Positions 24,564 through 38,229 are shown, counted from the stretch's first letter. The stretch: DNA of 49,944 nt from Peptoniphilaceae bacterium AM52-5BH (GCA_027669155.1 JAQEDR010000020.1:1-49944); one strand, 5' to 3'. Translations and numbers: made by a program. Notes: generated by a model from the sequence alone, not told the origin.

Positions 24564-25895
24564 ATGAGTTTTAAAAGTAAAGTAATAAAAAACATAGCAA
24601 AATTAATTAGATTTTCTTTAAAGGTTACAAAGCACAAGGCTACTTCCTTGCCAGGATATATTGCTTATAGGCTTGATAAAGATATACTTAAAGAATTATC
24701 TAAGAATACAAAATTTATATTTGTCACAGGTACAAATGGCAAGACCATGACTACTCATTTTTTGACAAATATATTGAGACAACATTATGAAAATGTTTTT
24801 ACTAATGATTCAGGATCCAATATGGTCCAAGGTATCATTACATCTTTATTGGATAATCCGCCAAACAAGGATACAGTCGCAGTGCTAGAAGTAGATGAGG
24901 CAAATCTATCTAGGATAGGAAATTTTCTAAAGGCCGATTACGTCGTATTTACGAATGTATTTAGAGATCAAATGGATAGGTTTGGTGAAATATACAATAT
25001 ATTCGATAAAATGATGGAAGGTATGGAGGAGATGAAAGATGCTACTATAGTGGCTAATGGAGATCTTCCGATTTTTGCTTACGATAAGATGGACTCCTAC
25101 AAAAAAGTTTATTATGGAATAAGAGATAAGAGAGATATTCATGATGACTATATACTTGATGCGGAACTAAATTCCGATGGTATACTTTGTCCAAAGTGTA
25201 ACAGTGTTCTTAAGTACAGGCTCGTCAATTACTCGTCTCTAGGAGATTTTACTTGTCCTTCATGTGATTTTTCCTCTAAGAAATTAAAATATTGCATTGA
25301 TAATCTAGAAAAATTTGAAAGTGACCATTCAACATTTAAAATAGCAAATGAAGAATATGAAATATCAGTTGGTGGCTTATATAATATTTATAATGCCTTA
25401 GCCTCACTAGCAGTTGCTAAAGAGCTAGGATTATCTTATGAGGAAATATATACTGGACTAAAGTCTCAAAAGAATGTATTTGGAAGGCAAGAAAATATTA
25501 AGATAGCTGATAAGAATGTAATAATTAACCTTGTAAAAAATCCTACTGGACTTAACCAGATTATTGAGTTGATGCTTTTAAATAAAAGCGATATAAGTCT
25601 AATCTGCTTGTTAAATGACAATTATGCAGATGGATTGGATGTAAGCTGGATATACGATTCTCACTACGAGAAATTAAGAGAGATGGATATTAAGGATGTT
25701 TATGTCTCTGGCAAAAGATCTTCTGATATGAAAAGAAGACTTGAGATAGCTGAAATTTATGAAGGAGATATAAAAGAATTTGACTATGAGAAAGAAATAG
25801 TTGATATAATAGAAAATGCTCAGTCTGATAATATATATATCTTGTCAACTTACACAGCTATGCTAAGATTAAGAGAGGTATTAGAATTATCATGA
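24564..25895 (+). CDS. murT: Lipid II isoglutaminyl synthase, Mur-ligase subunit MurT
   Basis: This 443-residue protein is the ligase half of MurT/GatD, which amidates the D-glutamate of lipid II to D-isoglutamine. It has the Mur-ligase ATP-binding motif TGTNGKTMTTHFL (about residues 52-64). A four-cysteine zinc ribbon (CPKC and CPSC, about 206-231) is inserted in the middle domain, and the C-terminal DUF1727 domain follows. The gene overlaps gatD by 4 bp (ATGA). Its own ribosome site is weak. Amidation is needed for efficient cross-linking in many Gram-positives. Confidence 0.95.
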   Translation: MSFKSKVIKNIAKLIRFSLKVTKHKATSLPGYIAYRLDKDILKELSKNTKFIFVTGTNGKTMTTHFLTNILRQHYENVFTNDSGSNMVQGIITSLLDNPPNKDTVAVLEVDEANLSRIGNFLKADYVVFTNVFRDQMDRFGEIYNIFDKMMEGMEEMKDATIVANGDLPIFAYDKMDSYKKVYYGIRDKRDIHDDYILDAELNSDGILCPKCNSVLKYRLVNYSSLGDFTCPSCDFSSKKLKYCIDNLEKFESDHSTFKIANEEYEISVGGLYNIYNALASLAVAKELGLSYEEIYTGLKSQKNVFGRQENIKIADKNVIINLVKNPTGLNQIIELMLLNKSDISLICLLNDNYADGLDVSWIYDSHYEKLREMDIKDVYVSGKRSSDMKRRLEIAEIYEGDIKEFDYEKEIVDIIENAQSDNIYILSTYTAMLRLREVLELS

Positions 25896-26548
25896 TTGTT
25901 AATATTGCACACCTTTATGGAAATTTGTTAAACACATATGGAGACGTGGGTAATGTTATGGCTTTTGCCCATGAAGCTAGAAAAATAGGTTTTGAAACGA
26001 ACATCGAAGTAGTGAGCCTTGGAGACGATTTTGATTACAAAAGGTATGATTTTGTATTTTTTGGAGGTGGTCAGGACTATGAGCAGAGTATAGTGCAAAA
26101 GGATTTGCTTAAAAAAAGAGATGGTATGGTAGAATACATTGAAAATAATGGTATACTATTAGCTATATGTGGCGGTTATCAATTGTTAGGTCAGTACTAT
26201 TATGACGCCTACAATAAGAAAATAGAAGGTCTAAAGATTTTTGACCACTACACAATAAACCAGGATGATAAAAATAGATTTACTGGTAACATAAAAGTTC
26301 AATCAGCTTTTGATAAAAAATCGATTTATAAAGGTTTTGAAAATCATGGCGGTGTAACATTTTTAGGAGAGAATCAAAAGCCTTTTGCATATGTCTTGGA
26401 AGGTAATGGCAATAATGGCAAAGATAAGAGCGAAGGCTTTAGATATAAGAATACTATTGGAACCTACCTTCATGGACCATTGCTTGCTAGAAACAACAAT
26501 TTATGCGAAAGCTTAATTGATATATTAATTAATAGGAGAGGCAAATGA
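25892..26548 (+). CDS. gatD: Lipid II isoglutaminyl synthase, glutaminase subunit GatD
   Basis: This 218-residue class I glutamine amidotransferase supplies ammonia to MurT. The nucleophile Cys is in LLAICGGYQLLG (near residue 94) and the catalytic His in GTYLHGPLL. The N-terminal HLYGNLLNTYGDVGNV is typical of GatD. It overlaps murT and the next gene by 4 bp each, consistent with a tightly coupled unit. Despite the name, it is unrelated to the GatCAB tRNA amidotransferase further downstream. Confidence 0.95.
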   Translation: MIVNIAHLYGNLLNTYGDVGNVMAFAHEARKIGFETNIEVVSLGDDFDYKRYDFVFFGGGQDYEQSIVQKDLLKKRDGMVEYIENNGILLAICGGYQLLGQYYYDAYNKKIEGLKIFDHYTINQDDKNRFTGNIKVQSAFDKKSIYKGFENHGGVTFLGENQKPFAYVLEGNGNNGKDKSEGFRYKNTIGTYLHGPLLARNNNLCESLIDILINRRGK

Positions 26549-26865
26549 AAGAAAATAAATTAAGAAACAAAGAAATAGATGAGTTTTTTGAAGCAGTATT
26601 AATGCTTGAAGATATCGAGCAATGCTATGATTTCTTTACTGATATATGTACAGCTAGAGAAATCCAATCAATAGCACAAAGACTACATGTTGCAAAACTT
26701 CTTAAGATTAGAAAAACATACAGTGTAATCGAAGAAGAAACAGGAGCTTCTACTGCTACAATTTCAAGAGTAAATAGATCATTAAATTATGGTTCTAATG
26801 GCTATGATATAGTTTTGGAAAGACTTATTGAAAAGAATTTAAAAGAAGAAAAAAGCAAAGAGTAA
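26545..26865 (+). CDS. yerC: TrpR-related protein YerC/YecD
   Basis: This 106-residue helical protein has a Trp-repressor-like helix-turn-helix (about residues 35-80). Motifs are FFTDICTAREIQSIAQRLHVAKLL and the putative recognition region EEETGASTATISRVNRSLNYG. The family is conserved upstream of pcrA in Firmicutes; its target is unknown. The start follows AGGAG and overlaps gatD as ATGA. A terminator overlaps its stop. Confidence 0.92.
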   Translation: MKENKLRNKEIDEFFEAVLMLEDIEQCYDFFTDICTAREIQSIAQRLHVAKLLKIRKTYSVIEEETGASTATISRVNRSLNYGSNGYDIVLERLIEKNLKEEKSKE

Positions 26866-26889
26866 GGACAACTTACTCTTTTATTTTTA
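26858..26889 (+). terminator. Terminator overlapping the end of yerC
   Basis: AAAGAGTAAG and CTTACTCTTT form a perfect stem with a short loop, followed by TTATTTTTA. The stop codon of yerC is within the first arm. Confidence 0.82.
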
Positions 26890-26922
26890 TGGTATAATGT
26901 GATAGATGGAAGGACGTGAAAT

Positions 26923-31120
<4,198 letters not shown>

Positions 31121-31121
31121 G

Positions 31122-31400
31122 ATGAACAAACAAGAAGTAGAAAAAATATATAGGCTTGCTAATCTAAGTCTAGAAGGAAAAGATACCGACTTATTATCAA
31201 ATAAATTCAATAAAGTTATAGATTTCATCGAAGAAATCTTTACTATCGATACAAATGAAGTAACAATGACAGAACTTATACCGGCTCATAAGGCTGTTTT
31301 TAGAAAAGATGAAGCTAAAGAATCTATAACTAGAGATGAGGCTTTGGCAAATGCTAAAGATACAGTATTTGGTTATTTTAGACTTGATTGGAAATTATAG
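31122..31400 (+). CDS. gatC: Asp-tRNA(Asn)/Glu-tRNA(Gln) amidotransferase subunit C
   Basis: This 92-residue subunit stabilises the GatAB complex that converts misacylated Glu-tRNA(Gln) and Asp-tRNA(Asn) to the correct amides. It shows the family pattern KIYRLANLSL near the start and an FRKDEAKESITRDEALANAKD tail. It lies 1 bp after ligA and 8 bp before gatA. The operon organisation suggests translation and ligase genes are expressed as one transcript. Confidence 0.93.
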   Translation: MNKQEVEKIYRLANLSLEGKDTDLLSNKFNKVIDFIEEIFTIDTNEVTMTELIPAHKAVFRKDEAKESITRDEALANAKDTVFGYFRLDWKL

Positions 31401-31408
31401 GAGCTATA

Positions 31409-32821
31409 ATGAATATAGAAAAATTAATCGAAGATTATAAAGATGGAAATCTAAGTGTCGAGGATAATATTTTATCAACCTTAGAAAAGATAGAAAACGA
31501 TGAATTAAATGCTTATATAAGTATTGACCGAGAAGGTTCTATTAAAAGAGCTAAAAAGTTAGATGAAAAACTAAAAAATGGTGAGAAGTTAGGGTCTCTA
31601 TTTGGCGTACCTGTTGCAGTTAAGGATAATATATCCTATGATCAAATGAAGATGACTTGCGCATCCAAAATGCTAGAGAACTTCAAACCAGTATACAACG
31701 CAAGTGTTGTAGAAAATCTCCTAAAAGAAGATGCTATAATAGTAGCTAAAACAAACATGGATGAATTCGCCATGGGTGGTAGGGGTAAGACCTCATACTT
31801 TGGTCCTACCAAAAATCCTATTGATAATAATAGAGTTCCAGGCGGTTCTTCTTCAGGATCTGCTGCAGCAGTAGCTAAGGGTGATGTTCTTGTTGCCCTA
31901 GGAACAGATACAGGTGGTTCAGTAAGATGTCCTGCATCCTACTGTAATATTTTAGGCTATAAACCAACTTATTCAATTATGAGTAGATACGGTGTAGTTT
32001 CTATGGCAAATACCCTAGATCAAGTGTCCTTATTTGCTGAAAACATCGAAGATATGAGAGTTTTAGCTAATTCAACAGCATCACATGATCCTAAAGATAT
32101 GACTTCTAATCTAGAAAAATATGAATATAGCTACGAAGATTATGATTTCAAGGGGAAAAAGATTGGATTTATAAAAACGGATTCAAGTCTTTATGAAGGA
32201 ATAGCAGAAGAAGTAAAAAAGGACTATCAAAAGGCCTTAGATACTCTAGAGTCTTTAGGAGCAGAGCTTTTCCCTATAGATTTAGAGTATGTTAAGTTTG
32301 CAAATCCAGTATATAACGTCGTAATGAGTTCTGAAGTATCATCAAATATGAGTAGATTTGATGGGGTAAGATTTGGATATCAAGCAGATAAATACGAGAG
32401 CGTAGAAGAACTTTTCGTAAAGAGCAGATCAGAAGGTCTAGGAGAAGAAGTTCAAAGAAGAATCGCTCTTGGAACTATGTATTTATCAGCAAATGATGAT
32501 CAGAGGATATACAGACAAGGACTTAAATTGAGAAGTCTTATCAAAAACGAATTAGAAGAAGTTTTTGAAGAAATAGACTTATTGATAACACCAACCACAA
32601 CAAATCTACCACCATACTTAACAGATGACGAGAACGACCCACTTAGCGATTTCAAAGCAGATGGTTTCAATGTAATTGTAAACCTTGCGGGAATGTGCGG
32701 CCTTTCCCTACCTGTAAGAAAGGGAATATCAGGTTCAGTACAATTTATAGCTAATAGATTTGAAGATAATAAATTAATTAATGCAAGCGAGAAATTTTTA
32801 AGGAGTATAAATGAAAACTAA
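31409..32821 (+). CDS. gatA: Asp-tRNA(Asn)/Glu-tRNA(Gln) amidotransferase subunit A
   Basis: This 470-residue amidase hydrolyses glutamine to ammonia for GatB. The Ser-cisSer-Lys triad is seen as Lys in VPVAVKDNI and two Ser in the Gly/Ser-rich block PGGSSSGSAAAVA plus GTDTGGSVRCPA. I start at ATG 31409, which has AGGAG at 5 bases; the in-frame ATG at 31388 lies inside gatC and has no ribosome site. It overlaps gatB by 11 bp, giving coupled translation. Confidence 0.96.
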   Translation: MNIEKLIEDYKDGNLSVEDNILSTLEKIENDELNAYISIDREGSIKRAKKLDEKLKNGEKLGSLFGVPVAVKDNISYDQMKMTCASKMLENFKPVYNASVVENLLKEDAIIVAKTNMDEFAMGGRGKTSYFGPTKNPIDNNRVPGGSSSGSAAAVAKGDVLVALGTDTGGSVRCPASYCNILGYKPTYSIMSRYGVVSMANTLDQVSLFAENIEDMRVLANSTASHDPKDMTSNLEKYEYSYEDYDFKGKKIGFIKTDSSLYEGIAEEVKKDYQKALDTLESLGAELFPIDLEYVKFANPVYNVVMSSEVSSNMSRFDGVRFGYQADKYESVEELFVKSRSEGLGEEVQRRIALGTMYLSANDDQRIYRQGLKLRSLIKNELEEVFEEIDLLITPTTTNLPPYLTDDENDPLSDFKADGFNVIVNLAGMCGLSLPVRKGISGSVQFIANRFEDNKLINASEKFLRSINEN

Positions 32822-34229
32822 AACAATTATCGGATTAGAGATTCACGTGGAGCTAGCCACTGAAACGAAGATGTTTTGCTCCTGTAAAAACGAGTTCGGA
32901 CAAGTTCCTAATACAAATGTATGCCCTATATGCTTAGGTCATCCGGGAACTCTCCCTCAAATGAATGAAAAAGCAGTTGAATTTGCTGTTATGGCGGGTC
33001 TTGCCTTTAATTGTGATATAAGACATGACCAAAAGATGGACAGGAAAAAATACTTCTATCCAGACCTCGTGAAGGGCTATCAAATAACTCAATTCGACAA
33101 ACCTTATGCAACAAATGGTTACCTAACTTTGGAGTCAGGTAAGAAGATTAGAATTGCAGAAATCCATATGGAGGAAGATACTGGTAAGTCAAACCATGAT
33201 GAAAATAACGCAACCCTCATGGACTACAACAGGGCAGGGGTACCTCTAATAGAAATAGTAAGTGAACCAGATATGTCTTCACCAGATGAAGCAAGGGAAT
33301 ATGTAGAAACCCTAGCATCTACCCTAAGATTCTTGGGAGTATCAGACTGTATCATGGCTCAAGGTTCTATGCGTGTCGATGTTAATATCAATATAGAAAA
33401 CTTAGAAAACGGACAAAGAACTGCTATAGCAGAGATTAAAAACATCAACTCCATCAAAGCTATAGAAAACGCCCTAGCTTTTGAGGAAAAAAGACAAATC
33501 GCCCTTCTTGAAGATGGAGAAGTTGGCGTAAAAGAAACAAGAAGATGGGATGACGAATTGGCAGAAACAATTCATATGAGAAATAAGGAAGTCGGTAACG
33601 ACTATAGATTCTCCGCAGAAGGAGACATCCCTCTAATTGAGCTTACTGACGATTTCATAGAACATGTAAAAGAAAGTCTACCAGAGTTGCCAGGACAAAA
33701 AGAAGAAAGATATATCAAGGACCTATCACTTAGCAAGTATGATGCGAATCTACTAGCTAATGACAGAGAGCTTGCTGATCTATTTGAAAATACAAATGCT
33801 ATAGTTAATGATCCGAATACATGTGCAAACTGGATCCTATCTGAACTATCCAGAAGGTTAAATGAGTTTGAACAAAGTCCTTCAGAGATGAAACTTTCGG
33901 TAGAAAACTTCTCCAAGTTAATTCTTTTGGCAAAGGAAAATAAGGTAAACAACAATGTTGCCAAGAAACTCCTAAGAGAAATCTACGAATCTAACGAAGA
34001 TCCAGAAAAACTCGCTGAAGAGAGAAACTTACTACAAATATCAGATTCATCCTTTCTAGAAGAAGTTGTAGATGAGGTTTTAAGTGAAAATCCTGAATCC
34101 ATAGAAGATATTAGGGGAGGTAAGGATAGGGCCTTTGGTTTCTTAGTTGGACAAGCTATGAAGAAAACAAAAGGTAAAGGAAATCCTCAAGAGATCAACA
34201 AACTATTAAGAGAAAAGATAGGAGAGTAG
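32811..34229 (+). CDS. gatB: Asp-tRNA(Asn)/Glu-tRNA(Gln) amidotransferase subunit B
   Basis: This 472-residue subunit binds tRNA and activates the misacylated residue. It begins with the family motif IIGLEIHVEL. The zinc-site region CSC...CPICLGHPGTLP lies near residues 22-49, followed by MDRKKYFYPDLVKGYQITQ and GVPLIEI. The C-terminal YqeY-like tail domain (about 320-472) ends GKGNPQEINKLLREKI. It closes the pcrA-ligA-gatCAB block. No U-tract terminator follows, only a hairpin. Confidence 0.96.
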   Translation: MKTKTIIGLEIHVELATETKMFCSCKNEFGQVPNTNVCPICLGHPGTLPQMNEKAVEFAVMAGLAFNCDIRHDQKMDRKKYFYPDLVKGYQITQFDKPYATNGYLTLESGKKIRIAEIHMEEDTGKSNHDENNATLMDYNRAGVPLIEIVSEPDMSSPDEAREYVETLASTLRFLGVSDCIMAQGSMRVDVNINIENLENGQRTAIAEIKNINSIKAIENALAFEEKRQIALLEDGEVGVKETRRWDDELAETIHMRNKEVGNDYRFSAEGDIPLIELTDDFIEHVKESLPELPGQKEERYIKDLSLSKYDANLLANDRELADLFENTNAIVNDPNTCANWILSELSRRLNEFEQSPSEMKLSVENFSKLILLAKENKVNNNVAKKLLREIYESNEDPEKLAEERNLLQISDSSFLEEVVDEVLSENPESIEDIRGGKDRAFGFLVGQAMKKTKGKGNPQEINKLLREKIGE

Positions 34230-34239
34230 GGCTATAAAA

Positions 34240-34285
34240 CCATAAGAGAGCTTGCTTTAATAAATGGCAAGCTCTACCCTTATGG
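34240..34285 (+). repeat. Imperfect inverted repeat between gatB and the deaminase gene
   Basis: CCATAAG-GAGCTTGC pairs with GCAAGCTC-CTTATGG with one small asymmetric bulge, making a long hairpin. There is no T-tract, so it is not a standard terminator. TATAAT (34286-34291) follows directly and is the likely -10 box of the next gene. Confidence 0.65.
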
Positions 34286-34312
34286 TATAATTGACAATAG
34301 CTACTTTATCAA

Positions 34313-35575
34313 ATGAATATACTTATTAAAAATACACGCCTACTTTCAATGGAAGATGAAGAAATAAATAGGGCGAACATATACATAGAAAACGATAAAA
34401 TTTCCTACATAGGAAACAGAGATGATTTTAAAAGCGATACGATTATAGATGGCGAAAACTTCCTTACCATGCCTGGATTTGTAAATGCACATACCCATGT
34501 TGCCATGACGCTATTTAGGAATTATGGACCTGAGACTGATCTGATGACCTGGCTTAACGATTACATATGGCCACTTGAAGATAAGCTTAAGGCAGAAGAT
34601 GTCTACTATGGATCAAAGCTTGCTCTATTAGAAATGATTAAGGCAGGTACTACTAGCTTCGCAGATATGTATTTTTACTGTGAAGAAACTGCAAGAGCTT
34701 GTAAAGAAATAAATATGAGGGCACAAATTTCTAGAGGGCTAGCTATTCCTGATAAGAATTTTTCTAAAATTAAAGAAAACATAGATCTTGCCAATACATA
34801 CAAGAATGATGATCTAATAGATATAGGGCTTGGTCCTCACGCTGTATATACAGCAGATTTAGATTATTTGAAAAAAATATCTGACTATGCACAAGAGTAT
34901 AAGCTGCCTATACATATACACTTATCAGAAACCAAAAAGGAAAATGAAGACTGCTATAAAAAATATAATATGAGTCCGACCGAGCTCTTTGAAAAGGCTG
35001 GTATCTTTAAAAACAAGACAATTGCTGCTCATGGAGTATACCTATCTGACAATGATTTGGATATTATAAAAGAGAATAATGTGAGTATAGTTCACAATCC
35101 AAGCTCAAATTTGAAATTATCATCAGGCTTTTTGGACCTTGCTAGATTAATTGATAAAGGAATTAATGTATGCTTGGGTACTGATTCAGCTTCAAGTAAC
35201 AATAAGTTATCTATTTTAAGAGAAATGGAAGTATCAATGCTTGTCTCAAAGCTTTATTCAAGTAGACCGATAAGCTACATAGAAATGCTTAAGATGGCGA
35301 CAATAAATGGAGCAAAGGCCTTAGGACTTGATAAAGTCGGAATGATTAAAGAATCATACAAAGCCGATCTAATAATGATTGATATAAATAACGAAAACCA
35401 TACTCCATACAATGATATACTATCGTCCTTGTGCTTTTCTACCTATGAATCCGATATCAAAAATGTTATTATAGATGGTACCATCGTATATAAAGATGGT
35501 AAGTTTAATAATATCGATGTGGGGAATCTCGTATCGAAGACTAAAAGACAATTTGAAGATCTTAAGGTTAGATAA
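34313..35575 (+). CDS. mtaD: Amidohydrolase, S-adenosylhomocysteine/5'-methylthioadenosine deaminase type
   Basis: This 420-residue metal-dependent hydrolase of the MtaD/SsnA group likely deaminates the adenine of S-adenosylhomocysteine, methylthioadenosine or similar nucleosides. Metal ligands are His-x-His in NAHTHVAM, a His in IHIHLSE, another in AAHGVYLS, and Asp in GTDSASSNN. NPSSNLKLSSG is a substrate-side signature. The ATG at 34313 has no clear ribosome site and lies about 22 bases from a TATAAT, so the mRNA may have a very short leader. The stop overlaps the next gene by 1 bp. Exact substrate uncertain. Confidence 0.88.
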   Translation: MNILIKNTRLLSMEDEEINRANIYIENDKISYIGNRDDFKSDTIIDGENFLTMPGFVNAHTHVAMTLFRNYGPETDLMTWLNDYIWPLEDKLKAEDVYYGSKLALLEMIKAGTTSFADMYFYCEETARACKEINMRAQISRGLAIPDKNFSKIKENIDLANTYKNDDLIDIGLGPHAVYTADLDYLKKISDYAQEYKLPIHIHLSETKKENEDCYKKYNMSPTELFEKAGIFKNKTIAAHGVYLSDNDLDIIKENNVSIVHNPSSNLKLSSGFLDLARLIDKGINVCLGTDSASSNNKLSILREMEVSMLVSKLYSSRPISYIEMLKMATINGAKALGLDKVGMIKESYKADLIMIDINNENHTPYNDILSSLCFSTYESDIKNVIIDGTIVYKDGKFNNIDVGNLVSKTKRQFEDLKVR

Positions 35576-36747
35576 TGCTCGGAATAGATTTGGTTAATGT
35601 AAATAAATTTAAGAAAAAATCTAATATCCTAAAGATTTTTACAGAAAGAGAATTAAAGCACGCAAGAGAAAGCAAAGATATTTATATAAGTCTTTCAGGA
35701 ATTTTTGCTGCAAAGGAATCTATTATTAAGGCATATGGATTTAATCTTTCTTATATTCTAAAAAAGAGAATCGAGATAAGATATAAGGAGAGAATACCAA
35801 GAGTTTTCTTAGATGGATCCTTCTTAACTGATAATATAAGCATAAGCCATGATGGGTATTATGCTCTTGCTGTATGCGAGTCTAATCAAGATAATTTTTA
35901 TGTGGACGAATATTTCAAAAAAATATTTCCAAAAAGAAAGAAAAATACTCACAAAGGAGATTACGGCAAAATCGCCATACTTGGTGGAAGTTCTGGTATG
36001 AGTGGTTCTGTATATCTTTCTTCCATGGCAGCCCTAAGAACTGGCGCAGGACTAGTATATAATATAGTTCCCCAGTCTATTAGTACAATTCTGCAGATAA
36101 AGACCAATGAGCAGATAATTTTATCCTTGAACTCTTTTAATTTTATTAATAACGAAGAGAATCAAAGGAAAATTAAAAAATACCTTAAGGATAAGGATGT
36201 ATTAGCCATAGGTCCGGGTATGGGTCAAGAAGAATCATTAAATTCATTAATTAATAGCATATTTATTAACTTTAGTGGTAAAATACTTATAGATGCAGAT
36301 GGATTGAATGCTGTTAGCAAAGATATTAATATATTGAAAAATCACAAAAATCTTGTTCTAACACCTCATCTTATGGAATTTTCAAGACTTACAAGATTGA
36401 GTATTGATCAAATTAATTCTGATAGAATTGGCCTTGCCAAAAATTTTGCTAGGGAAAACGGACTTATTCTAGTATTAAAATCTGAAGAAACTATAGTTAC
36501 TGATGGCAATAGGGTGTACATAAATAAAATCGGAAATCCAGGAATGGCAACTGCAGGTAGTGGGGATGTCTTATCTGGAGTGATTTCTGCTCTCTTACAT
36601 AGGCTAAATTCCTATGAAGCAGCTTGTCTTGGTGTCTACATCCACTCATTGGCAGGAGATCTTGCATCAAATATCTTAGGCGAAGATTCGATTATAGCAT
36701 CTGATATTGTAGAAAATATCCCAGCTGCTATGAAATTATTGGGGTAG
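35575..36747 (+). CDS. Fused holo-ACP synthase (AcpS) and NAD(P)HX dehydratase (NnrD)
   Basis: This 390-residue protein joins two enzymes that are usually separate. Residues 1 to about 115 match AcpS, which attaches 4'-phosphopantetheine to acyl carrier protein: GIDLVNVNKF, FAAKESIIKAYG and ISISHDGYYALAV. Residues about 125-390 match the NnrD dehydratase that repairs hydrated NAD(P)H: GDYGKIAILGGSSGMSGS, the ATP/ADP site AIGPGMG, DADGLNA, and NPGMATAGSGDVLSG. The start overlaps the previous stop (TAATG). Alr follows after 2 bp. In Bacillus acpS is also near alr. Confidence 0.9.
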   Translation: MLGIDLVNVNKFKKKSNILKIFTERELKHARESKDIYISLSGIFAAKESIIKAYGFNLSYILKKRIEIRYKERIPRVFLDGSFLTDNISISHDGYYALAVCESNQDNFYVDEYFKKIFPKRKKNTHKGDYGKIAILGGSSGMSGSVYLSSMAALRTGAGLVYNIVPQSISTILQIKTNEQIILSLNSFNFINNEENQRKIKKYLKDKDVLAIGPGMGQEESLNSLINSIFINFSGKILIDADGLNAVSKDINILKNHKNLVLTPHLMEFSRLTRLSIDQINSDRIGLAKNFARENGLILVLKSEETIVTDGNRVYINKIGNPGMATAGSGDVLSGVISALLHRLNSYEAACLGVYIHSLAGDLASNILGEDSIIASDIVENIPAAMKLLG

Positions 36748-36749
36748 TA

Positions 36750-37871
36750 ATGTTTACTAATTATATTGAAGTTGATATAGATAAGATAAAAAATAATATA
36801 GAAAATATAAAAAAATTATCAAAACAAACAAATATTTGCGCAGTAGTTAAGGCCAATGCCTATGGATTAGGTGCAGTTGTTATTGCAAAATACATAGAAG
36901 ATCAAGTTTCATACTTTGCTGTCGCTACATTTATTGAGGCAAAAAATTTAAGACTTAGAGGTATCAAAAAACCTATTATAATTTTGGGCTATGTAAGCCT
37001 TGAAGAGGCAAAGGAATGTGCTGACCTTGATATAGAAATACCAATCTATGATTTAGCCTACGCAAAAAAGATAAATGATAGCTTGGATTTTCCTGTAAAA
37101 GCTCATATAGCCTTAGACACTGGACATTCTCGCTTAGGATTTAGAGAATTTGAATTAGACAAAATACTTAAATTAAAAGAGCTCGATAGATTAAATATTA
37201 TTGGATCCTTTAGCCATTTTTCTACGGCTGATGAAGAAGATAAAACTTTTACTAGCGAGCAATATGAGAAGTTCGAGAGACTTAGAGAAAAGCTTAATGA
37301 TGAATTTGAGATTGAAATATTTCATATAGCAAATTCGGCTGCATCTATCTATCATAAGACCAATTGTGATATGGACAGGATTGGAATAGCTATGTATGGT
37401 ATATACCCTTCTGATTATTTAAGAAATAGAGAAGAAGTTAAGCTAGAACAAGTTTTCTCCTTAAAAAGCAGAATATCATTCGTAAAAGAGATTAACAAGG
37501 GTGATTCAGTTAGCTATGGTAGAACTTTCATAGCAAAAGATAGGATGAAGATTGCGACAATCCCTATAGGATATGCTGATGGATATTTCAGATCATTTTC
37601 AAATATTGGTGAAGTATTAGTTAAGGATAAGATTGCTAAAGTCTGTGGTAGGGTCTGCATGGATCAGATTATGGTAGATGTAAGCGATATAGAATGTGAA
37701 ATAGAAGATGAGGTGATAGTGTACCCAGATATTTACAAAGAAGCTAACAAAATTGGAACGATACCTTATGAACTAATGACATCATTTGATATGAGATTAA
37801 CTAGGGTCTATATAAAAGATGGAAAAGTAGTTAAGGTAGATAATTATTTAGGAGAACTTTATGAAGATTAA
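36750..37871 (+). CDS. alr: Alanine racemase
   Basis: This 373-residue PLP enzyme makes D-alanine for peptidoglycan. The PLP lysine lies in AVVKANAYGLG (near residue 34) and the catalytic Tyr of the partner subunit in GDSVSYGRTF. The C-terminal domain contains DRMKIATIPIGYADGY and VCGRVCMDQIMVDVS. The length is normal. It starts 2 bp after the AcpS-NnrD fusion and overlaps mazF by 11 bp. Confidence 0.97.
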   Translation: MFTNYIEVDIDKIKNNIENIKKLSKQTNICAVVKANAYGLGAVVIAKYIEDQVSYFAVATFIEAKNLRLRGIKKPIIILGYVSLEEAKECADLDIEIPIYDLAYAKKINDSLDFPVKAHIALDTGHSRLGFREFELDKILKLKELDRLNIIGSFSHFSTADEEDKTFTSEQYEKFERLREKLNDEFEIEIFHIANSAASIYHKTNCDMDRIGIAMYGIYPSDYLRNREEVKLEQVFSLKSRISFVKEINKGDSVSYGRTFIAKDRMKIATIPIGYADGYFRSFSNIGEVLVKDKIAKVCGRVCMDQIMVDVSDIECEIEDEVIVYPDIYKEANKIGTIPYELMTSFDMRLTRVYIKDGKVVKVDNYLGELYED

Positions 37872-38211
37872 AAGAGGTGATCTTTTTTATGCTGACTTAT
37901 CTCCTGTTGTCGGTAGTGAACAGGGAGGAGTTAGGCCTGTTATTGTTGTACAAAATAACGTGGGTAATAAATATTCACCAACTATAATAGTTGCTCCCGT
38001 CACTAGTCAGCTTAATAAGGCCAAGCTTCCCACTCATGTTAGACTAAAGGGTAATGAGTTCGGGCTTCCCAAAAATAGTGTAGCGTTGATGGAGCAGCTT
38101 AGAACAATTGATAAGAAAAGATTAAGAGAAAAAATCGGTAGCTTTAATCACGATATAATGCTAAAAATAGATGAAGCTATGGCCATATCATTGGATCTAG
38201 TAGACAATTAA
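37861..38211 (+). CDS. mazF: MazF/EndoA family mRNA interferase toxin
   Basis: This 116-residue endoribonuclease is very close in sequence to EndoA of Bacillus: RGDLFYADLSPVVGSEQGG with the catalytic Arg25 (GGVRPV) and Thr48 (APVTSQ) both present. Its ATG lies 11 bp inside alr with AGGAG ahead of it. In Bacillus an antitoxin gene (ndoAI/mazE) sits between alr and the toxin; here it is missing, and none follows before murC. An antitoxin encoded elsewhere must be assumed if the protein is active. Confidence 0.95.
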   Translation: MKIKRGDLFYADLSPVVGSEQGGVRPVIVVQNNVGNKYSPTIIVAPVTSQLNKAKLPTHVRLKGNEFGLPKNSVALMEQLRTIDKKRLREKIGSFNHDIMLKIDEAMAISLDLVDN

Positions 38212-38229
38212 ACTTACATAATACATAAA

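Noticed and set aside
33602..33964. A 120-codon minus-strand frame inside gatB
   Set aside because: It is Ser/Leu-rich, as expected from the reverse of an acidic helical protein, and gatB is plainly real on the other strand.
37861..38211. Complete toxin-antitoxin module
   Set aside because: Only the toxin is present; no antitoxin frame could be found on either side.
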